Shown here piece by piece: positions 1 to 5,913 of a stretch of DNA of 42,056 nt (positions are counted from its first letter, which is position 1; each line of letters begins with the position of its first letter). Origin of the DNA: Candidatus Accumulibacter contiguus (GTDB lineage Bacteria > Pseudomonadota > Gammaproteobacteria > Burkholderiales > Rhodocyclaceae); contig NZ_SPMX01000030.1 of NCBI RefSeq assembly GCF_012940005.1, forward strand, positions 1 to 42,056. The letters are read 5' to 3'. The notes beneath the pieces were generated by a model. The model searched no databases and was not told where the DNA came from. It saw only the letters and a list, made by a program, of their open reading frames with translations. The translations under genes and the position numbers were made by a program.

Positions 1-306
1 ACAACAAGACTTCGGCGCAAAAATACCTCTGCGACAACCTCAATGCCCTGGCCGTCCATGCCGCCAGTGAATCCCTCGATCCCAATACCCGCGCCACGCT
101 ACTTCATCAACCGCGGCGACACCTTCTCTCGCATCAAGCGCACCCTCGGACGCTGGCTCCTCCAGGGCATCAATGCTCTCGACAATGTCGCCTCCGTCTT
201 CGACGAACTCATCAAGAACCTCGTCCAGATAAAACCAAACAGGTCATCTCCCAGAAATTTCACCAAAAAACCACATTTATCACATGCTTACAAAAACGGG
301 GTATGA
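1..306 (+). pseudogene. Possible broken coding fragment at window edge, unrecognised
   Basis: Two adjacent plus-strand frames look protein-like but do not join. The frame beginning at base 3 reads plausibly (KYLCDNLNALAVHAASESLD) to about base 105. The frame containing bases 103-306 then reads FINRGDTFSRIKRTLGRW and LDNVASVFDELIKNL. One extra base near 100-110 would link them into one acidic, helical segment of roughly 80 residues. The last 20 or so codons to the stop at 304-306 look non-coding. I do not recognise the family. The piece is cut by the window start, has no visible RBS, and overlaps a PIN-gene remnant on the other strand. It could be a decayed transposon or cassette gene, or chance. 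Confidence 0.22.
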
Positions 307-446
307 CTATGTTCTGATAGGTTGAGAGCATTGAGCTCCCACCAAGCCAGCGTTATTTGCTGATGGGCAGCGCCAATAATGGTCTTGCTGGGGCGTGCCG
401 TCAGATAGCTAATGACGGAGGTCTCAACGTAGACTTTGCGCTTCAT
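288..446 (-). pseudogene. Truncated PIN-domain toxin gene, N-terminal remnant
   Basis: From the ATG at 446 the minus strand reads MKRKVYVETSVISYLTARPS and continues to about residue 37 (LAWWE). It matches the intact PIN toxin gene at 2270-2752 almost residue for residue, with conservative changes. The similarity then stops, and a 52-codon frame ends in unrelated sequence at 288. Only the first PIN acidic residue (E in VETS) remains, so the product cannot be an active nuclease. The upstream DNA also resembles that of the intact gene, including a shared motif around GTCCCCTA. This looks like the broken end of a duplicated or recombined PIN cassette. Confidence 0.75.
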
Positions 447-465
447 GAATTCGGTCCTTTTTCGG

Positions 466-497
466 AAACCGTGGTCTGTCCCCTAAAACGTGTTGCT
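466..497. repeat. Repeat copy 1 upstream of PIN remnant
   Basis: The segment AAACCGTGGTCTGTCCCCTA followed by AAAACGTGTTGC closely matches 2773-2803 (AAACCGTGGTACGTCCCCTA, then TTTTCCGTTGC). Both copies lie just upstream of a PIN gene start, so the duplicated unit includes the 5' flank. Similar GTGGTCTGTCCCC strings are familiar from REP-associated or transposon-end sequences in proteobacteria, but I cannot assign a family here. Confidence 0.5.
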
Positions 498-502
498 CTA
501 CC

Positions 503-546
503 CAAGCTTTTTGACCCCCGCAGGTCCGGTTGACTGCTGGGTTGGG
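503..546 (-). other. Degenerate or truncated attC-like sequence
   Basis: Left of the 555-941 gene, the plus strand carries GGTCCGGTTGACTGC then GTTGGGG (540-546). Read on the minus strand this gives CCCCAAC, an inverse-core-like R'' element, followed by GTCAACCGGACC, typical attC arm sequence. No good GTTRRRY partner follows on the far side, where PIN-remnant flank begins. The expected partner for this cassette's opening core (GTTGGCG) would be CGCCAAC, so the match is imperfect. I read it as the damaged attC of the fifth cassette. Confidence 0.3.
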
Positions 547-554
547 GGGCGGCA

Positions 555-941
555 TCAATAGGCCCGACGACACTTGAATGACATGTACTCAATGTTCTCA
601 ATTTTCTCAAGGCCACTCGACGTTTTCGTGAGAAATGTTGGTGCCGTAAGTGCCTTAGCGACGGCCCCTGTCATTGACAAGCCTGTTGACCGAGAAACTC
701 TGACCGAGCACTTGTTCTTTTCCTCATCGTATGACGTGACTTCCTGAAAGTGGCGCCGCGGTTCATAGAGCTTTCCGTCGACCTCGACGGCGTCAACAGT
801 CACGGTCTTACACGAGCCGAAGAGAATGTAGTTTGAGCAAGAGCTAGACGTTATGGGACCAACGGCGACAAAATCGGCGTATGCGACGCCGGATATGGCC
901 ACCGATAACACACAGGCAATTACAGCGCGGACGCCTTGCAT
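555..941 (-). CDS. Small secreted hypothetical protein (integron cassette 5)
   Basis: This 128-residue protein starts with a clear type I signal peptide: a basic n-region (MQGVR), a hydrophobic core (AVIACVLSVAISGV) and an AYA-D cleavage site near residues 22-23. The mature part of about 105 residues has four cysteines (in SSSCSNYILFGSCKT, NKCSV and SFKC), consistent with disulfides in the periplasm or outside the cell. I recognise no family. The gene runs away from intI like the other cassette genes. It lies between the attC at 984-1063 and a degenerate attC at about 503-546, so it is very likely cassette cargo. Small exported proteins of unknown function are common in integron arrays. A longer frame on the opposite strand (853-1458) spans an attC and is rejected. 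Confidence 0.65.
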   Translation of the reverse strand: MQGVRAVIACVLSVAISGVAYADFVAVGPITSSSCSNYILFGSCKTVTVDAVEVDGKLYEPRRHFQEVTSYDEEKNKCSVRVSRSTGLSMTGAVAKALTAPTFLTKTSSGLEKIENIEYMSFKCRRAY

Positions 942-983
942 GATCTACTCTCCTTTGCGGGTGAGAACTGGTCGGAGTAAGCC

Positions 984-1063
984 CGCCAACGGTGCGCATG
1001 ACCGGCGCCAAACAGCGGCGAAAAGCCGCTGTTTGGGCGTCCGTGTCGATGCGCGGGTTAGCC
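984..1063 (-). other. attC recombination site of cassette 4
   Basis: Read on the minus strand the site opens with GGCTAAC (R'', 1063-1057) and closes with GTTGGCG (R', 990-984). Between them lies a strong imperfect palindrome: CCCAAACAGCGGC, a short TTTT loop, then GCCGCTGTTTGG. R'' exactly complements GTTAGCC, the core that opens this cassette at 2059-2065, as expected if the cassette arose from one circularised unit. Length is 80 bp. Confidence 0.85.
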
Positions 1064-2041
1064 GGCACCACTTCGGAGATGCTCGGGTTGAATGTCACTG
1101 GGTATCACAGTTCTGTACTGCTGAAGATCAATTCGTTGCTTCCATTCAGCCCCTTCGACTGCAAATAAGGCCCAGGGCAGAAGGTAGGCTTCAGCTACCT
1201 CACTGCCCCTCACCATCAGTATGCGCAAGTCAAAAGAACAGTCTTGGTCTACGTATCTCGCGGCGAGATCCTCACGTATGGTCATCGGATCGAACCGAAG
1301 CGGATCAGAGCTTGTCAAGTAAAGTCGGACGCACGTGTGGAAGGGTCGCTTCTGACCCAGAGGCGGGAGCGCATGAAGCATCGCTAGTTCGTCCAAGTCA
1401 TGCCGCAAGATCTTCTCGCGAACTTGATCGATCTCCCAAGTACCGTCGACGTATCTGAGAACGCTCACGATGGTAAGAGCAAGTTTCCTAAGGTGAGCAG
1501 GGTCAATCTCCACGACCGGGCCTACAACGCCGTTCTTCGACGCCGACACTCGGATGGCACCATCCGTCGCGGTAAAGTGCTTGCCATGAATGATCGTGCC
1601 GCGAAGCGGCTCTAGTGTGCTGTAAAGCCCGATGAGGCGCTCCTTTAGCCAAACCCGGGATTCGATCAATGGCGGGAAGATGGGTGAGCCCTTAACGCTT
1701 TTCAGCTTCTGTTGAAAGCGGAACGTCGAAGGAACGCCGTTCTCCTCCAGGATCCACTCGACGAGCATGTCGAGAAGTTTAAAGGTCGAGACGAAAACCA
1801 GAGGCGCTCCGGCGTTAAGGAAACCAGGTCTCCAATCGCCGATTACGATATTGCCGCGGGCATGTGCGAAGAACTGAGCTTTCGACCTATCTACCGGGTA
1901 GACAACGGCGTCGGGCCAAGACGGAAACAACTCCTGCTCCACAAGAACATAGACCGCCTCGAGAAGCCAAGCTTCGTATTCGACGCGCTCAGCAAGTTTG
2001 ATGAGCGCAGTCGCGTCAAAGGATGCATGCGAGTTCACCAT
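1058..2041 (-). CDS. Hypothetical protein with HEPN-like RX4H motif (cassette 4)
   Basis: This 327-residue soluble protein has no signal peptide or membrane segment. It is the sole gene of a 1.07-kb cassette, and its stop codon lies inside the cassette's attC. Around residues 128-155 there is a helical stretch (ESRVWLKERLIGLYSTLEPL) followed by RGTIIHGK. R147 and H152 form an R-X4-H motif, with the HG that often closes the second long helix of HEPN RNase or HEPN-like scaffolds. The rest (LFPSWPDAVVYPVDRS near 39-53, DLRILMVRGSEV near the C-terminus) matches nothing I know. HEPN proteins are frequent in toxin-antitoxin and anti-phage systems, so a defence role is a reasonable guess. No antitoxin partner lies in the cassette. 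Start chosen at the ATG 18 bases after the upstream attC. Confidence 0.7.
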   Translation of the reverse strand: MVNSHASFDATALIKLAERVEYEAWLLEAVYVLVEQELFPSWPDAVVYPVDRSKAQFFAHARGNIVIGDWRPGFLNAGAPLVFVSTFKLLDMLVEWILEENGVPSTFRFQQKLKSVKGSPIFPPLIESRVWLKERLIGLYSTLEPLRGTIIHGKHFTATDGAIRVSASKNGVVGPVVEIDPAHLRKLALTIVSVLRYVDGTWEIDQVREKILRHDLDELAMLHALPPLGQKRPFHTCVRLYLTSSDPLRFDPMTIREDLAARYVDQDCSFDLRILMVRGSEVAEAYLLPWALFAVEGAEWKQRIDLQQYRTVIPSDIQPEHLRSGAG

Positions 2042-2058
2042 CTAGGGCAGGCCTTGCC

Positions 2059-2116
2059 GGCTAACGTCCAAATTCAGCGGCGAGCGAAGCGAGTCCGCTG
2101 CAATGAAGAGTTGGGC
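2059..2116 (-). other. attC recombination site of cassette 3
   Basis: On the minus strand it reads GCCCAAC (R'', 2116-2110), then GCAGCGGACTCGCTTCG and CTCGCCGCTGAATTTGG, then GTTAGCC (R', 2065-2059). The arms GCAGCGGACTCG and CGCCGCTG make the usual folded hairpin with unpaired bases. At 58 bp it has the length and look of classic short attC sites. R'' would pair with GTTGGGC, but the core opening this cassette (5394-5400) is GTTAGGC: one mismatch, unlike the exact matches in cassettes 1, 2 and 4. Confidence 0.88.
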
Positions 2117-2280
2117 ACTGGGGGTACAGACGGTGGAGGCACAAATGGGTGCCCAGCCGCAATATGCTCAGCCTCTGATTTCTTCAGGTCTTCATAAATT
2201 GCACGCGGGTCGTAGCCAAACTTGGCGGCGTGGGTATCTCGAATGGCTCGTACTTCATCGACGATTTCGTCATTCAACAT
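2074..2280 (-). CDS. Small antitoxin-like partner of the PIN protein
   Basis: This 68-residue protein begins MLNDEIVDEVRAIRDTHAAK and continues with FGYDPRAIYEDLKKSEAEH. It is a short, acidic, mainly helical protein of the type encoded directly after this subgroup of PIN-domain genes. Its ATG at 2280 overlaps the end of the PIN gene by 11 bases, implying coupled translation and a toxin-antitoxin pair in toxin-first order. No DNA-binding motif is evident. The C-terminal tail (PNSSLQRTRFARR) is translated from the attC, because the stop codon lies inside the recombination site. An earlier in-frame ATG at 2355 would add 25 unlikely residues that overlap the PIN gene. The antitoxin role is inferred from position. 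Confidence 0.7.
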   Translation of the reverse strand: MLNDEIVDEVRAIRDTHAAKFGYDPRAIYEDLKKSEAEHIAAGHPFVPPPSVPPVPNSSLQRTRFARR

Positions 2281-2752
2281 TTTCTTCTCCAAGAAGTTCT
2301 TCCGGGGTGCAGATAAACGGAAGGAACAAACCAACCTGTTCCAAGTAAGCAGCAATGCCTCTTTGTATCTCTGGGTTTGCGATGTGCCGACAGTTCCATG
2401 TCAGCAAATAATCCACGCCATTGACTGTGGCGACCGCAATGTGGAGTGCATCTTCCACCGCTTTGGGTGGGAGGATTCCTTGCCTCACCAAAGACTCCGC
2501 AATATTGAGCGCCTGCTCGGTGATTAAGAGCAAAGGCACGTCATTTAACACTGCCAACCGCTTTTGGGCGGCATCTGGGTCGCCAGCGCCACACTCACGC
2601 AGGACCGACTCTGACACCAACAGTTCGTACTGGTTGCGTGTTTCCCACCACGCCAGAGTAATTTGCTGGTGGGCGGCGCCGAGGATGGTCTTGCTGGGGC
2701 GAGCCGTCAGGTAGCTGATGACGGATGTTTCAACGTAGATTTTGCGCTTCAT
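2270..2752 (-). CDS. PIN-domain protein, VapC-like toxin
   Basis: This 160-residue protein has PIN-fold features in order: an N-terminal strand with the first acidic position (IYVETSVISYLTARPS, residues 4-19); a conserved glutamate after a strand-helix (VSESVLRECG, about 46-55); and a late acidic segment (KAVEDALHIAVATVNGVDYLLTWNCRHI, about 98-125) with E101, D102 and D115. PIN proteins are metal-dependent RNases, and in VapBC-like pairs they cleave tRNA, rRNA or mRNA. The first acid is Glu rather than Asp, which is normal in this ETSVISYL subgroup. It overlaps the antitoxin-like gene by 11 bases. A truncated near-copy lies at 288-446. Both genes share the 3.3-kb third cassette with the NACHT gene, with no attC between them. 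Confidence 0.85.
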   Translation of the reverse strand: MKRKIYVETSVISYLTARPSKTILGAAHQQITLAWWETRNQYELLVSESVLRECGAGDPDAAQKRLAVLNDVPLLLITEQALNIAESLVRQGILPPKAVEDALHIAVATVNGVDYLLTWNCRHIANPEIQRGIAAYLEQVGLFLPFICTPEELLGEENVE

Positions 2753-2772
2753 GAATGCAATCCTGGCTCAGA

Positions 2773-2803
2773 AAACCGTGGTACGTCCCCTATTTTCCGT
2801 TGC
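2773..2803. repeat. Repeat copy 2 upstream of PIN toxin gene
   Basis: AAACCGTGGTACGTCCCCTA followed by TTTTCCGTTGC, matching the copy at 466-497 with a few substitutions. It lies between the PIN gene start (2752) and a second decayed PIN fragment (2790-3020), so it may mark the breakpoint where these pieces were joined. Confidence 0.5.
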
Positions 2804-3020
2804 TGGTTTCCAAGATCGCCCCAACCTCCTTGACGTGGGCTGGCGATACGACTGCACGATAAAGCCCGGTTTCGATGCGCCTCAGAATCAGGAACACCGC
2901 ATCCGTTTCAAGGCGTATGCGAAGCTGATTCTGGTCATCAAATGGGCGGCAAAGGACGCAGACTCGTGTGCTTGGCGGCTCATTGCTTGAAGTTTCCTGA
3001 TGGACTCCCTGATATGTCAA
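2790..3020 (-). pseudogene. Remnant of a second, different PIN-domain gene
   Basis: The 76-codon frame contains RVCVLCRPFDDQNQLRIRLE and then TDAVFLILRRIETGLYRAVV and SPAHVKEVGAILE. This is the N-terminal half of a PIN subfamily normally beginning like YLDTCVLCRPFDDQ, with RIRLE and a VSP-H--E segment. Here the opening strand with the first catalytic Asp is lost: residues before R19 (TSSNEPPST) look unrelated. The frame stops at 2790, before the C-terminal acidic residues. It therefore encodes only about 58 PIN-like residues between two breakpoints and is almost surely inactive. It is unrelated in detail to the ETSVISYL type beside it, so two PIN families have decayed here. Confidence 0.6.
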
Positions 3021-3065
3021 ACTTTTCCATTCTCCCGGCAGAGCCGGGGGATTTCCTATTTTTTG

Positions 3066-5357
3066 TTAATCGACCTTGGGTCGCGACTTCTCCATAGAAC
3101 CTTTGTAGAGCTCTGTCAGATAGGTTCTAAGTCCAGGGTTGTTCTGTCGCGCCTTCTTGATTCTCTTTGCAAGCCTCGTGACATGCTCCAACTCAATCTT
3201 GTCATCCTGAACCACATGCTGAACTCCAAGCTTCACGACCCACGGAAGAGCACCCAACTCCTGCGTAGTCAGGAACTTGAAGGTGTCCTTCTCGCTTAAG
3301 CCGGCCCGAACTGCGTCGATGAAGAAGCTTGCGATGGCGCGCTCTTCATCCTTTAGATCTAGATCGCATTGGCACTGTATCTGCGCAGTTTCCAGTGCCT
3401 TCTTAAAGTACTGATACTCAAGACTATCCCGCAAGCAATAACTAAGCGTGGCGAAGAATTGCAGTTCAGGTAGAACCGCAAGCTTAGACTCCACTTGCCC
3501 CGATCGCACCCCGAGAAAGTGCCTTGTCATCTCCAGTACAACTCTATAGACAGCCCGTTCGATGTGGGCGTATTCGGTTTGGTATGCGGAAAGCATCAGA
3601 TTTCCGAAATTGAGCAACCGAAGCATCTTTTCACGCTCAGTGCCGAGCATGAGATCAGAGAGCTTGTCGATTCTCGTTCCCGCGTCTTGAATCAGACCCA
3701 GATAGAAGTATTCTACCCCCAGCCAGTAGCCTTCGAATGGATTCGTGAACGGCGCACTTCTTCCGTGATTTTCCTTCTGGTGCAAGGCAAGCAGAAATTC
3801 CGCCAAACTTCTGTGACGGAAGGAAAAGATCTGCCTTTCGCGATTCACAATTACGACTTCCGAGCGCTGTTCAATTCGCTTAAAGATGTCAACAGGCGGG
3901 GGGAGACCCTCCCGTGTTCGTGTGTAATCCTCCAGCATCTGCATGACTTCATTAACATTTAGCTGCTGAAGCTCATTGTCAAGCATGTACTTGGCAACTC
4001 GAGAGAGCACAGTAACCACAACGGGATACTCTCGCTCTGTCATTAGTCCCTTGCTTATATCCCAGCGGCCAAGCGCAAGTTCAACATATTTCGAATACAA
4101 CTCCGGAAGCGTCTGCGGAATCTCCTTGGCATTTGCATTTAACACTCTTGCCAACAAAATTGCCGTCATTGGCGTTCTAGGTATTGCCCGCAACAGCGTG
4201 GATCTTCCAAGATCCAACCGAAGTTTTTCGCTAATGTCAAGTGAACTACAGTTGTGTTGCACAACCTTAACAAGCTGGTCAAACGACAACGGAAGTATGC
4301 GAAATCGCGGGCAGTGCCGCAGAATCTCCTCGCCCTCTTCAATTGTCCAAACCAGCCTAGATCCGATTGCTACGGTGAGATTGCTCGTAGCTCGGACCGC
4401 ACTCGCCACTGACTCAATCGCGCCAAGTAGAGAACCATCCGTCGCACTGCGAACTTCGTCTACCCCATCTAGGAAGATCAAGATCCGTCCGTCTGCGGCA
4501 CCTTCTAGGGCAGTTTGCAGATCGTTGACTAATCGCGTTAGCCCCGCCTGAACGTCATCTGCAATCTCCGAAAGATGCACGAGCTTGGGGATGGTTTTGC
4601 TCTTCTGAAATTCATCTGGCTCGCACAGCGCTTTCATGTGTTTGCGGAAGAGCGTGGTCTTTCCGGACCCCATACCGCCTTCTACCAATAGAATTCGATG
4701 CTGCTTGAGCGCACCAGCTAGAGTCGTTCGTAGTGACTTGTTATATCTTGCCACCTTCTGACCTGGGCGAGTAGGCTCGACTTCATAAAGTTCTTGGGCT
4801 ACGTCAAGGCTAATGCCTGGCGCCCCGAGGGTGCTATAGGATTCTGCCTTGACGATCTCCACCAACGTGGACTTCAAATAGGTGCCCAGCCCAGCCGGAA
4901 TCTCGTTCCAGAAGTGCGGGTAAATCTGCTCAACTATCTGAGCCAGGCGCTCGCCGCCGACGAACTTAATGTTTCGAGACTTGTATTCTTCAAAGATCTT
5001 TCGCTCGGCTCCACCAGAGATGCTACCGTTACATACAATCCAGGTTTCATTGAGGTAAATCTTCCGCTTTGCCCCGTCAAAGAACCTCTCAACTGCACAT
5101 TCTTCTATCTGCCGCTTGACATCAGCATGGTCTTGTCTGATGTTTCCGCACTTGACAATAACGCCAACATAGTTTTCATCCCCAAGTGTTGGGTCTGAGC
5201 GCGCCAATACAAAATCGGCACCCATTTCACCATTACCATGGGTGTACTCGAAGCGTGAAATAGTCTTGTCGTTCGTAAATACTGCCCTCAACAAGGGATG
5301 CAGGTCGCGAACCTCGTCGGTCAAAGACCGCAACTTTTCAAGCTTCCACTGTTCCAA
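3066..5357 (-). CDS. NACHT-type STAND NTPase with N-terminal nuclease-like domain (cassette 3)
   Basis: This 763-residue protein has three parts. Residues about 1-165 resemble a restriction-endonuclease fold: GADFVLARSDP (D48) followed by YVGVIVKCGNI (K69). The D...xxK spacing fits PD-(D/E)XK/Mrr-like nucleases, but the position two before the Lys is I67, not E or Q. Residues about 205-420 form a P-loop NTPase: Walker A GGMGSGKTT (227-235), Walker B RILIFLDGVDEV (291-302), then an IGSR sensor segment. This layout is typical of NACHT STAND ATPases. The helical remainder (FSFRHRSLAEFLLALH in the winged-helix region, then about 230 residues) would be the sensor. Bacterial NACHT and Avs-type STAND proteins are known anti-phage sensors, so abortive defence is the likely role. 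It is very large for integron cargo and lower in GC than the chromosomal genes. Confidence 0.82.
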   Translation of the reverse strand: MEQWKLEKLRSLTDEVRDLHPLLRAVFTNDKTISRFEYTHGNGEMGADFVLARSDPTLGDENYVGVIVKCGNIRQDHADVKRQIEECAVERFFDGAKRKIYLNETWIVCNGSISGGAERKIFEEYKSRNIKFVGGERLAQIVEQIYPHFWNEIPAGLGTYLKSTLVEIVKAESYSTLGAPGISLDVAQELYEVEPTRPGQKVARYNKSLRTTLAGALKQHRILLVEGGMGSGKTTLFRKHMKALCEPDEFQKSKTIPKLVHLSEIADDVQAGLTRLVNDLQTALEGAADGRILIFLDGVDEVRSATDGSLLGAIESVASAVRATSNLTVAIGSRLVWTIEEGEEILRHCPRFRILPLSFDQLVKVVQHNCSSLDISEKLRLDLGRSTLLRAIPRTPMTAILLARVLNANAKEIPQTLPELYSKYVELALGRWDISKGLMTEREYPVVVTVLSRVAKYMLDNELQQLNVNEVMQMLEDYTRTREGLPPPVDIFKRIEQRSEVVIVNRERQIFSFRHRSLAEFLLALHQKENHGRSAPFTNPFEGYWLGVEYFYLGLIQDAGTRIDKLSDLMLGTEREKMLRLLNFGNLMLSAYQTEYAHIERAVYRVVLEMTRHFLGVRSGQVESKLAVLPELQFFATLSYCLRDSLEYQYFKKALETAQIQCQCDLDLKDEERAIASFFIDAVRAGLSEKDTFKFLTTQELGALPWVVKLGVQHVVQDDKIELEHVTRLAKRIKKARQNNPGLRTYLTELYKGSMEKSRPKVD

Positions 5358-5393
5358 GCGAACCTCCTGCGTGGTCGGATGTCGGCGTGTGAC

Positions 5394-5473
5394 GCCTAAC
5401 GACCAAACTCAGCGGTCGGCAAACCCAGAGCGAAGCGGCGGGTTAGCCGATCCGCTGGAGTGCCGTGTTATGC
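5394..5473 (-). other. attC recombination site of cassette 2
   Basis: On the minus strand it opens GCATAAC (R'', 5473-5467) and closes GTTAGGC (R', 5400-5394), 80 bp in all. The interior has CCAGCGGATCGGC, a loop-region element CCGCCGCTTCGC, then GCCGACCGCTGAG, giving the expected imperfect hairpin. R'' exactly complements GTTATGC, the core that opens this cassette at 5841-5835. Confidence 0.88.
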
Positions 5474-5490
5474 GTTAATACTTTTTGCTT

Positions 5491-5814
5491 CTAGCCATTT
5501 CGTAGTCGCACATATTCATCTTTAATCTCATAGAAATGCTTCCTCAATATAGAAATATGTGACTCAATTTCTTTCGTTTGATGCTCAGTAAGCGTGTTTT
5601 TCGAGAACATGAAGTAATTCCTTTTCTCTAAGGTGCAATCTTTTCATTTCATCATCTAATTCATTTAATTTCGTCTGATCGACACTTCGTGTAGTGTTTC
5701 TGCTTGCCCTCAATTTTTTCCATCATTTTTTTCAAGACGCTTTTCTTCGGCAATAGCAGCAGCATTACCCTCCCATCTTGGCCCACCCGCATCAAATTCA
5801 CTTTGCCAACTCAT
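5491..5814 (-). pseudogene. Small AT-rich cassette gene with apparent frameshifts (cassette 2)
   Basis: A strong SD (AGGAGG, 10 bases upstream) precedes ATG 5814, which reads MSWQSEFDAGGPRWEGNAAA. The frame stops after 34 codons. If one A is removed from each of two sense A-tracts (T7 at 5726-5732 and T6 at 5714-5719 on the plus strand) and one from an AAAA further on, a single 106-residue frame results. It continues LRASRNTTRSVDQTKLNELD, then NYFMFSKNTLTEHQTKEIES and ends VRLRNG at 5491. The deduced protein is charged and helical, probably a short coiled coil, of no family I recognise. Total length equals 107 codons plus exactly three bases. GC content is far below the chromosome. It may be a real pseudogene or the same A-tract anomaly seen in thrS, rpmI, rplT and pheT. 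Confidence 0.6.
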
Positions 5815-5834
5815 TTTGCATCAACCTCCTTAAC

Positions 5835-5904
5835 GCATAACGTCTGAATTCACCGGCGTTGCGCGGCTCTATCGCGCAGCGTCCGGTGGAATGAGAAGTT
5901 AGAA
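5835..5904 (-). other. attC recombination site of cassette 1
   Basis: Minus-strand order: TTCTAAC (R'', 5904-5898), CATTCCACCGGACGC, a central GCGCGATAGAGCCGCGC stem-loop, GCCGGTGAATTCAGAC, and GTTATGC (R', 5841-5835). Length is 70 bp. R'' exactly complements GTTAGAA, the core at the attI junction (7408-7414), which confirms that the 5841-7413 segment is one cassette. Confidence 0.9.
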
Positions 5905-5913
5905 ATCGCAGGG

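Noticed and set aside
853-1458. 201-codon plus-strand frame across the cassette 4/5 junction
   Set aside because: It crosses the attC at 984-1063 and lies antisense to two better cassette genes.
2752-3066. Missing attC between the NACHT gene and PIN pair
   Set aside because: I searched for GTTRRRY/RYYYAAC pairs with palindromic arms and found none, so no site is annotated there.
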